DNA of 63,610 nt from Myxococcales bacterium (GCA_016793325.1 JAEUKI010000053.1:1-63610), one strand, 5' to 3'. Shown: positions 34,991 to 44,421, numbered from the stretch's first letter. Made by a program: numbers and translations. The notes: a model not told the origin generated them from the sequence alone.

Positions 34991-35566
34991 ATGGGGATCA
35001 ACGCTTCGTTTCTTCGCTGCGCTTCGCTGCTCCGATGGCTCGTGCCGATGGCCCTCTTCGGTTGTCCTCCGTCGCGACCCGAAGGCGACGCCACCGCGAG
35101 CGCGGACGTGTCGGACAGCGGCGCGGACGCTCCGAGCTATTCGTCGGCAGAGCTCGGTGACCTTCGCTTCGTCGAGGCTGGCGCGCCGCGTTGCACCAAC
35201 GACACCCGTCACTGCGTCGAGTTTTGTAGGGGCAGCGTCGAGTGCGACATGCGCTGTCTCGAACTCGATTTCGCGCCGACCGAGTCGGTCGCGATCGGTT
35301 GGGTCAACTGCCGAACGTGCGTTCGACGACAGCGTGATGTATGCGCGGCAGAGAACGGTTGCGCGTCCGAAGTCCGAGCGTTCGTGGTTTGCAGCGACGC
35401 GTGCCGCGGCGACGCGGACTGCATCGCAGCGATGTGCCCCGGGGCGCGGGGCGCGGTCGATCGCTGCGCGGCGACCGCGGCAGGCGGGATGTGCCTAACG
35501 ACCTTCACGCACCCCGCGGTGTTCGCGTGTTTCGGGCTGCGGCCCCAACCGGACTCGGGAGTGTGA
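34991..35566 (+). CDS. Cys-rich predicted lipoprotein
   Basis: 191 residues. The N-terminal hydrophobic segment ends LVPMALFGCPPS (lipobox Cys), then an Asp/Ser/Ala-rich linker. The mature domain has about a dozen Cys in patterns such as CVEFCRGSVECDMRC and CRTCVRRQRDVC, so a disulfide-rich extracellular fold is likely. The family is not recognised, but similar proteins abound in this kind of genome. Confidence 0.7.
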   Translation: MGINASFLRCASLLRWLVPMALFGCPPSRPEGDATASADVSDSGADAPSYSSAELGDLRFVEAGAPRCTNDTRHCVEFCRGSVECDMRCLELDFAPTESVAIGWVNCRTCVRRQRDVCAAENGCASEVRAFVVCSDACRGDADCIAAMCPGARGAVDRCAATAAGGMCLTTFTHPAVFACFGLRPQPDSGV

Positions 35567-35755
35567 TGGTCTCCGCGCAGCGCGCCGCGTGTCAGCGCGC
35601 TGCACGGTGAGTCGAACGACGCGTGATCCCCGAGCGCACGCGCTAGTCCGATCGACGACACCTCGACGCGTGCTGCGCCCGGGGCCTCGCCCGACGATCG
35701 CGGAGGCGTGATTCTCCGCGACCCACCCATCGCTCGTCGCGGTATGCTCGCTTCC

Positions 35756-36832
35756 ATGGCGGGACCACTCTCTTCGAACACGTTGTCGCCGACGCGCGTC
35801 GCGTCGCTCTTGGTCGCGGCGCTCGCGCTCAACGGGTGTCCTGCGCCTCGCGATGATGGCGACGGTGGCGATGCGGAGCTCGATGTTCGCGATGCGGCTC
35901 GCGACGCGCGAACGGGCCTCGATGCTCGAAGCGACGCAGACGCGGAGCTCGACGTCACGCGGCCGCTGCCCGACGTCGAGCTCGAAGCGTCGAGGCCCGA
36001 TGTGCGGACGCCGGATTGTGGGTTTCCGTTTCTTCCGGACGCGCTTGGCGCGTTGGCGACGCCCATGGCGAGCGAGTGTTGTCCCGAACCCAACGCGCAC
36101 GTCGACTGCTTCGGCGGCGGTTCCTGCAGAGGAACCGACGAGGTCCTCTCGTCGCGGTTCGCGCCCGTCTACACGTGCACGAGCGAACGCGCGCGCGAGT
36201 ACTACGCCGCGGGAGTCTGCCAACACTTGGGGCTCGTCGTCGGTCGCTGTCCCCCCGCGACGAGGTGCGACTCGCTCGTGGTCGGCGCCGTGGGACTCGA
36301 GCGCAACGATCCTCGTTATCCCGAGTGCTTCTCGGACGAACCGTTCGCGCCGTTCCGAAACAGAGGCAGCGGGCGGTTGTTGCAGTTCTGGCGGCTCGCG
36401 TGCTCCGACGGCGGCCCGTCGATCGGCAGCGCGTGTCGCGGCGACCAAGACTGCCGCCCGGCGCCCGCGTCCGTTCGCGGAAGGCTCGCGTGCGTCGAGC
36501 GCCGCTGCGCCGAGCAGCCCCGCCCTGCGCCCGACGCGACGTTCGGGCAAGCGTGCGCGCCGAGCACGCGACCGCTCGGGAGCGCTGCGAATTGCGCCGT
36601 GTGCGCCACGCCCGTCGACGGCTGCGGCTCGAGCTGCACCATGGCGTGCTTGTTCGACGAAGACTGCCCCGATAGTTATGTGTGCGCGTATTCGAGCGAC
36701 CGCTGCGGAGGCGCGTGCGTCCCCGAAGGGCGTCGCGGGTCGCTCGGGAGGGCGCCGGGCGCGGGCGACGGCGGCGTGGGCGCTACGGACGCGGGGGCTG
36801 CGTCGTGCGCCGACGGGGGAGGGGATCGGTAG
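35756..36832 (+). CDS. Cys-rich predicted lipoprotein
   Basis: 358 residues from the Met at 35756; starts at 35744 or a GTG at 35708 are also possible, and none has a clear ribosome site. The signal ends LLVAALALNGCPAP, followed by an Asp/Arg/Ala-rich linker (DVRDAARDARTGLDARSDAD). The mature part has many Cys-containing motifs typical of myxobacterial surface proteins (CRGDQDCRPAP, CVERRCAEQP, CDSLVVG). The C-terminus is Gly/Asp/Ala-rich. Function unknown. Confidence 0.7.
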   Translation: MAGPLSSNTLSPTRVASLLVAALALNGCPAPRDDGDGGDAELDVRDAARDARTGLDARSDADAELDVTRPLPDVELEASRPDVRTPDCGFPFLPDALGALATPMASECCPEPNAHVDCFGGGSCRGTDEVLSSRFAPVYTCTSERAREYYAAGVCQHLGLVVGRCPPATRCDSLVVGAVGLERNDPRYPECFSDEPFAPFRNRGSGRLLQFWRLACSDGGPSIGSACRGDQDCRPAPASVRGRLACVERRCAEQPRPAPDATFGQACAPSTRPLGSAANCAVCATPVDGCGSSCTMACLFDEDCPDSYVCAYSSDRCGGACVPEGRRGSLGRAPGAGDGGVGATDAGAASCADGGGDR

Positions 36833-36835
36833 GGC

Positions 36836-37376
36836 CTCACCCGCGGCTGCCGCGCGCCCCTCTCCCGCGCTGGAGCGCTCAGGATTGACCTCATCTCGAA
36901 GTCGGCGAGGGCGAGCGAAATTGCAAGGGAAAGCGTGGTGACTTCGCACCTTGGCTGCACCCAACTGAAGTTGGGAGCAGCGAGGAGTTGCTCGTGCGCC
37001 GCGCGCGGCGCACTGCGTGATCCGCGGCTGTGGCGGGGCGATCGTCGTGTTTGCGCTGCACGATTGCGACGCGACGCAGCTTCGTCGTCCTTCGCTGCTT
37101 TGTGCGCTGCTTGCGGCGCACAGCCTTGCTTTCGCTGACCCCAACTTCAGTTGGGGGTCAGCCATCGAGCACACTGCATTGGAATTGGACTGGACTATCT
37201 CGCGCCCGCCGACTTCGAGATGAGGTCAATCCAGAGCGCGCCAGCGCGGGAGAGGGGCTTTGATTTCGTGGGCCTGGAGCGTCGCCTTTGGTCTTCGGCC
37301 ACAACGCTTCGATTCTGATAGCCCCTCTCCCGCGCTGGAGCGCGGGAGAGGGGCGCGCGGCAGCCGCGGGGGAGGC
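36836..37376. repeat. GC-rich inverted-repeat element with a nested palindromic insertion
   Basis: The outer arms GCGGCTGCCGCGCGCCCC (about 36843) and its inverse (about 37355) belong to the same superfamily as the other GC-rich elements. The intact right arm has the hairpin CCCCTCTCCCGCGC-TGGA-GCGCGGGAGAGGGG. In the left arm the same hairpin is split at its loop by about 370 bp (36870-37238). Those bear their own inverted ends (GGATTGACCTCATCTCGAAG plus TCGGCG, 36883-36908, against 37207-37232). Inside are two CCCAACTGAAGTTGGG-type hairpins at about 36960 and 37140. No gene is visible in the 572-bp gap. Confidence 0.75.
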
Positions 37377-37404
37377 ACGCGTCACCGCGCTCGACGTCGC
37401 ACGC

Positions 37405-38577
37405 TCAGTTCAGCGTGACCCACGAGCTCGTTGGCCACGGAGGTGTTCCGTTCGAGAGGCTCTGCCACTGCGGTCCGGTTGGGTTGGCCTCGATGAACGG
37501 GGGGTAGCCCGGAATGCTGTACGTCGTGGTCCCGTGCCGCGCGTACATCAGCCCCGTGTAGTTGTAGACAATGGGGCCGACTTGCCACGAGAACGTTCCA
37601 AACGAAGGACGAGAGAACGTGAACGCGCTCGCGTCTGTTCGCGCGGTGCTCCAGCTGCCCCAGAGGCCGCCGAACGGCGCGGAGTTGACGTAGATCGACG
37701 CGGGCGACGAAGCGCTGGACGCGTACGCGATCCAGTACGTGCTCGATTGTGCGTGCGCGATAAAGACCGGCGCAGACTGGGGCACGGGCGCCGCAGAGCT
37801 CAGCGGCAGATCGAACCAGCCCGAGAACGTCGATCCGTTGAAATAGCTGTGACGAAAGTGATACACGCCGTTGGCGTCTCGGGTGGTGACATAGAGCCAC
37901 ACGCCTCCGTTGACCGAAGACACAGCAGGCGATGATTGCACGGTCTCGTTTGCGGGGAGCGGGCCCGGTTGCTGAAGGGAGATCGGAGTTCCGCTGGAGT
38001 TGAGACCCACGACGACGACCGAGCGAACCGTCGAGCCCGACGATGTCACGTCGGCCGAGACCGCGATCAGCGAGTCGAGATTCGTGATGTTGGTGGTCGT
38101 CACTGATGGCGCCGAGCGAATCGCGACGAGGTTTGTTGGCCACGCGGAGCCCTGAATCGGGACCCAGCTCGCGCCGCTCACCGCGCAGTTGGTGGGAGTG
38201 AGCCCCGTGAAGAGCCGCCGGCGGTACAATCGTGCCGGGTTGGTTCCGCTCGGCGTCACGTAGAGCCAACCGTTCGAGAGCGCTGGGGACGAGAGCGGCT
38301 CGAACGCCGATCCGTCCGAGGTCGCGTTGGTGATCGTCGTGTTGCAGTGCTCGTAGTACGGATGCTCGACGACGCGGATGCGAATCGCGCTCGGCGACGA
38401 GTACTGCGTGTTCGCGACGATCGTCCGGCGCCACGGACTGCCTGACTGTTGATAGGCCTCCCACGCGGGCGACGCCGAGCGAAGCCCGAACATCTCGTCG
38501 GTGTACGCCAAGCCCGTCGCTGGAACGAGCGCACACAGCGCTCCGAGCGCCGCTGCAATGTGACTGTTGGTTCTCAT
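37405..38577 (-). CDS. Exported beta-rich hypothetical protein
   Basis: 390 residues with a clear signal peptide (HIAAALGALCALVPATGLAY). The mature part is Ser/Thr-rich, with repeated aromatic beta blocks (GWLYVTPSGTNPARLYRRRL, GGVWLYVTTRDANGVYHFRH, YWIAYASSASSPASIYVN). This rhythm suggests a propeller or lectin-like fold, but no family is recognised. It is transcribed toward the nested repeat element. Confidence 0.7.
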   Translation of the reverse strand: MRTNSHIAAALGALCALVPATGLAYTDEMFGLRSASPAWEAYQQSGSPWRRTIVANTQYSSPSAIRIRVVEHPYYEHCNTTITNATSDGSAFEPLSSPALSNGWLYVTPSGTNPARLYRRRLFTGLTPTNCAVSGASWVPIQGSAWPTNLVAIRSAPSVTTTNITNLDSLIAVSADVTSSGSTVRSVVVVGLNSSGTPISLQQPGPLPANETVQSSPAVSSVNGGVWLYVTTRDANGVYHFRHSYFNGSTFSGWFDLPLSSAAPVPQSAPVFIAHAQSSTYWIAYASSASSPASIYVNSAPFGGLWGSWSTARTDASAFTFSRPSFGTFSWQVGPIVYNYTGLMYARHGTTTYSIPGYPPFIEANPTGPQWQSLSNGTPPWPTSSWVTLN

Positions 38578-38805
38578 CGATCGTCTCCGAAATGAATGTG
38601 CCCATCGACGCGCGACAATCGCGACGTGGGCGAAGATTCGCGTTCAAGAAAGCTGGGATGACCGATGGGTGTTCGTTGACGATTTGTTTTATGAAGTGCT
38701 GCGGCGTTTTGTTGTCGGGATCGTATGGACGTATGACCCCCCACAGGCGCCGAAGACTCCACGGCTGAAACAGAGATTCAGCGTAGCAAATCGAGCCGCG
38801 GAGCG

Positions 38806-39088
38806 AGGCCCCCACCCGCGCTGCCGCGCGCCCCGCCCCCACGTAGTGAGGGCGGGGCTTTGCATTGTGAGAGTGCTGCAATTCGGCTGGCGAATTGATT
38901 GTGTGTGCCGATGACGTATTCGGTCGCGCTCACCGTCGAACATCGACCTCGACCGCGCGACGAGCGGCCATCGTTGAGCAATGGCCCATACAATCAACCT
39001 ATCAGTCCAATCACAGCGCTTTCACAATGCAAAGCCCCGCCCTCACTACGTGGGGGCGGGGCGCGCGGCAGCGCGGGTGGGGGCCTCG
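38806..39088. repeat. GC-rich inverted-repeat element, family A copy 2
   Basis: The same arms as at 10182-10461 (GCGCTGCCGCGCGCCCC, hairpin around CACGTAGTGA, TTTGCATTG). Its middle matches the middle of that element when inverted. It lies in the 626-bp divergent space between the exported protein gene and the copper monooxygenase gene. The remaining parts of that space (38578-38805 and 39089-39203) show no gene. Confidence 0.8.
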
Positions 39089-39203
39089 CCGCGCTTTCCC
39101 TCTCCAAACTTGGGTCACGATGAGCACCCGCTCGCAGGCCGGCGCTCGCTCCGGCGCCCGCGCGATCCCGTTGCCCGCGTCTCGGTGTACGCTCCCTCGC
39201 GCG

Positions 39204-40541
39204 ATGAACCCTCTACGCGCGACGCTCTTGGTCACTGTGTTCGCTTGTCTCTCGTCGAGCTGCAACCCGACGCCGCGCCCTGCGGACGCCGCGACGGACG
39301 GCGGTGGCGACGCTGCGACGCCCGCGTGGCGACGGGTGCAGTTCGACTCGGACGAGTACGTCCTGCAGCCCGGCGAAGAGAAATACATCTGCTACACGAT
39401 GCGCGTTCCGGCGGACGCGCCGTCGATCGTGACGAGCATCGAGTCGCAGTACGGACCGGGAACGCACCACATCTTCTTCGGCTACACGCTCGTGCCCGAG
39501 CCCGAGGCCGCGCACGAGTGCCGAGAGCTCTTTCGCGAGACGTGGGTCCCGATGTTCCTCGGGGGCGTCGAGACGCCGAGGCTCCAGATGCCCACCGGCG
39601 TCGGGATGAGGCTGCAGCCCAATCAACAGATCTTCATGCAGCTCCACCTTCAGAGCACCTCCGCGACGCCCATCCGCGCGAAGACGGGGCTCACGCTGCT
39701 GCTTGGAAATCCCGCGGACAACTTCATCCCCGCCGGGATCTTCGGGCTCGATCACCGCGACATCAACATTCCTGCGCGCGCCGACAACGCGCAGCACACG
39801 ATGTCGTGCCAGCCCAACCGCGACATGAACGTGTTCGGCGTCCTCGGGCACATGCACAAGTACGGTCGTCGCATCGAAGTCATGCGCGGCGGCTTGGACT
39901 CGACCGACATGCTGCTCAATCAGAACTGGACGTTCCTCGATCAGCCGATCGTTCCAGTGACGAGGCGCTTGTCGAGCACGGACACGGTGTCCCTGCGTTG
40001 CACGCATCGCAATACGACGGACACCACGATCGCCTACGGCGAGAGCTCGGACACCGAGATGTGCGCGACCGTCCTCTACTACTACCCGTTCGATTCGCTC
40101 GACGGATGCATCCGTCAGCCGATGACCAACACCGATGGCGGCGCCGACGGCGGCGACGCGTCACCGCCGGGCCCCATGCCTTCGGTGCGACCCAACTGCG
40201 CGCGTCCCGGCGACCGCGGAACCGCCGGAGGCGTCGGCGAATACTGCACCCGCGGCGGAACCGAGTGCGACAACAATAGCGTCGCGCGCGTGTGCCTCGC
40301 GGACCTCGCGCCCGAACAGGGGCAGAACCTCTGCACACGAATTCTGTGCCGCCGCGACAGCGACTGCGGCGCAGGCGCGCGATGCATCGGCGACAGCCGC
40401 GGCGCCGCGTGCTTTCCCGAGACGTGCCTCGAGTACCCCGACGCGGGCTCGAGCGACGCCGCGGCGGACAGCGGCGCGAGTGACGCAACAGCGGACAGCG
40501 GTTCGCGTGACGCGACGGCGGACAGCGGCGCGGATCTCTGA
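39204..40541 (+). CDS. PHM-like copper type II monooxygenase lipoprotein
   Basis: 445 residues. The lipoprotein signal is TVFACLSSSCNP. The mature part resembles copper type II ascorbate-dependent monooxygenases (peptidylglycine hydroxylase family): GPGTHHIFFG (CuA His pair), FMQLHLQS (His-x-His region), LGHMHKYGRRIEV and a late ESSDTEMC with the candidate CuB Met. After the catalytic part come a Cys-rich region and a C-terminal tail of DATADSG-type repeats. Such enzymes hydroxylate C-H bonds with O2. The true substrate here is unknown. The Met at 39204 starts the signal peptide. Confidence 0.75.
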   Translation: MNPLRATLLVTVFACLSSSCNPTPRPADAATDGGGDAATPAWRRVQFDSDEYVLQPGEEKYICYTMRVPADAPSIVTSIESQYGPGTHHIFFGYTLVPEPEAAHECRELFRETWVPMFLGGVETPRLQMPTGVGMRLQPNQQIFMQLHLQSTSATPIRAKTGLTLLLGNPADNFIPAGIFGLDHRDINIPARADNAQHTMSCQPNRDMNVFGVLGHMHKYGRRIEVMRGGLDSTDMLLNQNWTFLDQPIVPVTRRLSSTDTVSLRCTHRNTTDTTIAYGESSDTEMCATVLYYYPFDSLDGCIRQPMTNTDGGADGGDASPPGPMPSVRPNCARPGDRGTAGGVGEYCTRGGTECDNNSVARVCLADLAPEQGQNLCTRILCRRDSDCGAGARCIGDSRGAACFPETCLEYPDAGSSDAAADSGASDATADSGSRDATADSGADL

Positions 40542-40560
40542 GGGCGCAATGCTGCGCGGC

Positions 40561-40799
40561 GCGGCCCCCAGCCGGCGCTGCGTGAGCGGCCCCCACCCGG
40601 CGCTGCCGCGCGCCCCGCCCCCGCCTGAACGGCAGGGGCGGAGCTTCGCACTGAGTCAGCGAATTTTCAGATCCAATGCGTTGCGGCGAGATGCGCCATC
40701 AGCGGCGTCGATTTGATAACACGCCCACACAATGCAAAGCTCCGCCCCTGCCGTTCAGGCGGGGGCGGGGCGCGCGGCAGCGCCGGGTGGGGGCCGCTT
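40561..40799. repeat. GC-rich inverted-repeat element, family B copy 2
   Basis: The left side has a partial arm (40561-40580) and then the full arm GGCGCTGCCGCGCGCCCC with the hairpin around GCCTGAACGGC. The right arm is 40738-40799. The middle starts GAGTCAGCGAATTTTC and aligns with that of 13691-13980. It fills the gap between the monooxygenase stop and the second helicase giant. Confidence 0.8.
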
Positions 40800-40848
40800 T
40801 GCGCTCTCTGCCCGCTTCGTGCGTTCTCGACGATACTCCTAGCGAACC

Positions 40849-43800
40849 ATGGCGACTCCTGTGCGTGAGGTCCTCGCGGTGCTGAGCGCCGCCGAGCTCG
40901 ATCGGCTCTGCGTGAAGCATCGGCTCGCGAAGCGGACGACGGAGGACCTTCGCCTCGAAGCGCTCGAGCGGCACTACAACGGCGTGCTCAGCGCGCTGCT
41001 CGCAGACCTGCGGCGGTCGGTGCTGGTCGAGCTCGTGCGCTCGCGTCAGTTCGAGTTCGCTGGGCAAATCCTCGAGTTCGACAACGTGGCGACGCTCACG
41101 CGGTTCGACCTCGAGCTGGCCCTCGTCGCTGTGTTCGAAGGGCGCTGGACGCCGACGAGCGCGAAGAAGGGACCCACGGACGCGCTCCGGATGCGCGTGA
41201 TCGATTGGGGCGAGGTCACCGACAGCGAGCCGGTGATCTTGTTGTCGGCGCTGCAAGAAGAGGTTGTTCCTGCGGTGCACTGGCCTGTGCACGAGACGCT
41301 CTCGGCGCACACGTCCGACGCGTGGAGCAGCTTCTCGCGCGACGCGCTGCAGGACTTTCAACAAGAGGCGGTCGACCGACTCGCGTCGCAGTTTCTTCAT
41401 CCGCGCACGGGCCCTGCGATGCGCGGGATCTTGGTCCTGCCCACGGGCGGAGGAAAGACGCGCACGAGCCTGCAGTTTCTGCTCGACGCGTACGTCGCCA
41501 CGGGGCAACGCGTGTTGTGGGTCACGCACCGCCGCGACCTGATCGATCAAGTGCACGCCGAGCTGCGCTCGCTCGCGTGGCTCACCGCGGGCGTCCGGAG
41601 CTTCACGGTCTCGCGCCTGCACGCGGGGGCCAATGACCTGCGTGGGGACATCGTGCTCGCGTCGGCCAGCACGCTCGTGCGGAGGCAGTTCGATCGAAGC
41701 GCGTTCGATTCGCTCGACAAAAAACTGGGGATCGTGTGCTTCGACGAGGCGCATCACGCCGTTGCCGAGGGCACGTGGGCGGCGCTCGAGAAGATCGTCG
41801 GCGAGGATGTTCCGCTGTTGTCGCTCACGGCCACGCCGTATCGAACGGAGGCCGGAGGGCAAGCGAAGCTCGAGCGAAACCTCGGCCCTGTGCTCTACAC
41901 GAGGACGTTCGCGGACTTGGTGAAGCGGGGCTTTCTCGCGCGGCCCATCTTCGTGCGACACACGCTCGAGTCGACGAAGACGCTGCAGCTCTCGGAGGTG
42001 CTCGACGGGCCGTTGATGACCCGCGACGATCTCTCGGAAGACTTCGTTCGACACGTGGCGCGGACGCCGGGACGCAACGAAGAGATCGTCTCGCTCTGGG
42101 CCAAGTCCCAAGAGCTGTTCGGAAAGACCATTGTGTTTGCGTGCGACATCGAGCACGCCGAGGCGCTCGCGCGGCGCTTCGCCGAGCGGTGCCAGCAAGT
42201 GGGCGTGGTGCACAGCCAGCAGGAGAGGGACACACGAATTCGAGAGATCGAGACCTTTCGCCGCGCGCGCGGCCCCTCGATCCTCGTGAACGTCGGCCTG
42301 CTCACCGAGGGATCGAACATCCCGGACACGCAGACGGTGCTCGTGGCGCGCCCGACAGCGAGCTCGTCGCTGTTTCACCAGATGATCGGCCGAGGATCAC
42401 GCGGCGAAAAAGTCGTTCCGGGAAAGAAGACCTTTCACGTGATCGACTGCGTCGACGGGCTCGCCGCGCACGGCGTGCAGCTCGCCGGCGAGCGCATCGC
42501 TGGCGAGTTCGAGATCCCCGGCGAGATTCGCAGCGACCCGCGCGAGCACACCGAGAGCGGCCGCGCCTCGATCCCGAGCCGCATGTCCCTCGTCGCGCCC
42601 GAGCCCCTCGACGAAGAGACGGCATCGAAGCTCTCGCGAGGCGTCGCGTTCACGGCGGCGTGGCTCGCGCTCAGCAATCAGCTTCCGACCACGATCGCGC
42701 TGACCGCTGCGGTCGTGTTCGAGTTCGAAGGCGCGCTTCGCGTCGCGCCGGTGCTCATCGAGACGGCGCCCGCGGTCGAGCTCGCGCTCGAGTTGCTCGG
42801 GGCGAACTTGCTCGCCGGTCGATGGAGCGACGTCGAAGCCAAAGCGCAATCGCTCAGCCAACAAGGCGCCTTTCACGAAGTCGAGTGGCTGCGTACGGTC
42901 GCGCACGCGCGCGCGATCGGGAGCGCCCCCGCGCTGTTGCAGGGCGAGCTCGTCCGCCGCGACTACGCGCACGAGCGCGCGATGGGCCTGGTCGTCGCCG
43001 CGCACGCCCAGCGCTTCGCGCACGCGAACGAGCGCTCGCGGGGATCGTTGATCGCGCGGTGGTTCGACGAGGAGCCCGCGTTGTCCGCGCTGTACCAGGG
43101 CTCGATCGACGAGTACGCGCGCGACCTCGACGTGCTCCGCGAACACGCGCGATCGAGCGCTGCGAGCGCTGTCGAACCGTCGCTCGACGACGCACCCGCG
43201 GCGAGCGAGCCGAGCGGCAAAGAGCCCTCGGGGGCGTTCGCGACTGCGGTTGCGGTCGAGTCGCTCGTCGAGGCGTTTGTGCGCGTCTGCATGGCGGTCG
43301 CCGTCGCCGATCGCGACGTCGCCGAGAGCGAGCGGGCCGTGATTCGAAAGGCGATCGAGAGCGTCCTGCACGTCGAAGCGCCGACGATCGATGAGCGCGC
43401 CGTCGTCGATCCGTTCGACGATGCGCTGGATCCGACGCTCGGCGACGCGTGCGACGTCTTGTGCGAGGCCCTCTCGTGGGACGCGCGAAGCGCCGCGCTC
43501 GACTGGTTGATCCGCGTGGCCCTCGCCGACGATCGCCTCCACGTCGGCGAGATCGTCGCGATCCAATCGATCGCCACCGACCTCGGAATCCCCGCAGAAG
43601 ACTGCGCCCGCCGCTTGGGCTGGCACGACGACGACAGCCCCGCCAAGGCGCGGATCATCTTGGGCTCGACCATCGTGTGCCCCGTGTGCACCGCAGCGAT
43701 GCAGCTCCCCGCGCGGTTCTGCGGCGTCTGCGGCGTCTCGCTCGTCCCAGCGCCGGTCGAACCGATGGAGGAGGTCACCGCCGAGGACGCCCTCGCGGTC

Positions 43801-44412
43801 GCGATCGACGATCGCGCGAGCGCAGGATCGACCGTGGATTTCACGACCGGAGCGCGCGCAGAGGACTGGGTGTACGAGCAGCTCGTCGCGCTCGTCGGCG
43901 AAGGCTCCATCGAGCGCAACGCGTCGGAGGACGGCGGCGAGTCCGACGTTCGAATTCGTGTGCCGAGCACGTCGGGCGACGGCCAGCGCGAGCTGCACAT
44001 CGAGGTGAAGCACGCGTCGCGCGTCGATCCCGCGACCATCTATTGGTCGGTCGGCGAAGTGACGAAGGCCCAGCGCCTCGCGGAGCGCGGCGTGGCGTAC
44101 TACCTCGTGATCGTCACGCCGACGCGAGGAGGGCAGGGGACGTTCGACGCGTACTGGACCGACGATCCGCTCGCGCGCTTCGCCGCGTGCGAGCGCGAAG
44201 CGTGCTGGGAGTGGGCGCCGGTCTACGCGCGCGTGAGCTCCACCAACGAGTGGACGGGCGGCGACGCTCCGCTGCCGATCCGCGGGCCGAAGATCGTGCA
44301 CTACCGCGTCGAGGTGGACGCAGCGACGCGCCGCGAGATGCGCGCGTGCCCCGCAGGGAGCGACGTGATCGCGCCCGTGCGCGAGTGGCTCGCCGCGGTC
44401 GATCGACGCTGA
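40849..44412 (+). CDS. DEAH helicase-TerB-zinc ribbon-nuclease giant, copy 2
   Basis: 1187 residues, paralogous to the 26224-30012 product over its full length. Motifs: LPTGGGKTRTS (about 197), FDEAHHAV (about 298), SLTATPYRTE, HQMIGRGSRGEK (about 510), TerB-like region (about 805-930; VAVADRDVAESERAVI), one zinc ribbon CPVC...FCGVCG (about 943-962; copy 1 has two) and the nuclease-like end with GESDVRIRV and ELHIEVKHAS (about 1033-1056). The acidic run of copy 1 is absent. Codon use is as GC-rich as its surroundings, so it is well adapted to the genome. It stands alone, without the lipoprotein partner of copy 1. Confidence 0.85.
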   Translation: MATPVREVLAVLSAAELDRLCVKHRLAKRTTEDLRLEALERHYNGVLSALLADLRRSVLVELVRSRQFEFAGQILEFDNVATLTRFDLELALVAVFEGRWTPTSAKKGPTDALRMRVIDWGEVTDSEPVILLSALQEEVVPAVHWPVHETLSAHTSDAWSSFSRDALQDFQQEAVDRLASQFLHPRTGPAMRGILVLPTGGGKTRTSLQFLLDAYVATGQRVLWVTHRRDLIDQVHAELRSLAWLTAGVRSFTVSRLHAGANDLRGDIVLASASTLVRRQFDRSAFDSLDKKLGIVCFDEAHHAVAEGTWAALEKIVGEDVPLLSLTATPYRTEAGGQAKLERNLGPVLYTRTFADLVKRGFLARPIFVRHTLESTKTLQLSEVLDGPLMTRDDLSEDFVRHVARTPGRNEEIVSLWAKSQELFGKTIVFACDIEHAEALARRFAERCQQVGVVHSQQERDTRIREIETFRRARGPSILVNVGLLTEGSNIPDTQTVLVARPTASSSLFHQMIGRGSRGEKVVPGKKTFHVIDCVDGLAAHGVQLAGERIAGEFEIPGEIRSDPREHTESGRASIPSRMSLVAPEPLDEETASKLSRGVAFTAAWLALSNQLPTTIALTAAVVFEFEGALRVAPVLIETAPAVELALELLGANLLAGRWSDVEAKAQSLSQQGAFHEVEWLRTVAHARAIGSAPALLQGELVRRDYAHERAMGLVVAAHAQRFAHANERSRGSLIARWFDEEPALSALYQGSIDEYARDLDVLREHARSSAASAVEPSLDDAPAASEPSGKEPSGAFATAVAVESLVEAFVRVCMAVAVADRDVAESERAVIRKAIESVLHVEAPTIDERAVVDPFDDALDPTLGDACDVLCEALSWDARSAALDWLIRVALADDRLHVGEIVAIQSIATDLGIPAEDCARRLGWHDDDSPAKARIILGSTIVCPVCTAAMQLPARFCGVCGVSLVPAPVEPMEEVTAEDALAVAIDDRASAGSTVDFTTGARAEDWVYEQLVALVGEGSIERNASEDGGESDVRIRVPSTSGDGQRELHIEVKHASRVDPATIYWSVGEVTKAQRLAERGVAYYLVIVTPTRGGQGTFDAYWTDDPLARFAACEREACWEWAPVYARVSSTNEWTGGDAPLPIRGPKIVHYRVEVDAATRREMRACPAGSDVIAPVREWLAAVDRR

Positions 44413-44421
44413 GCGGCGTAG

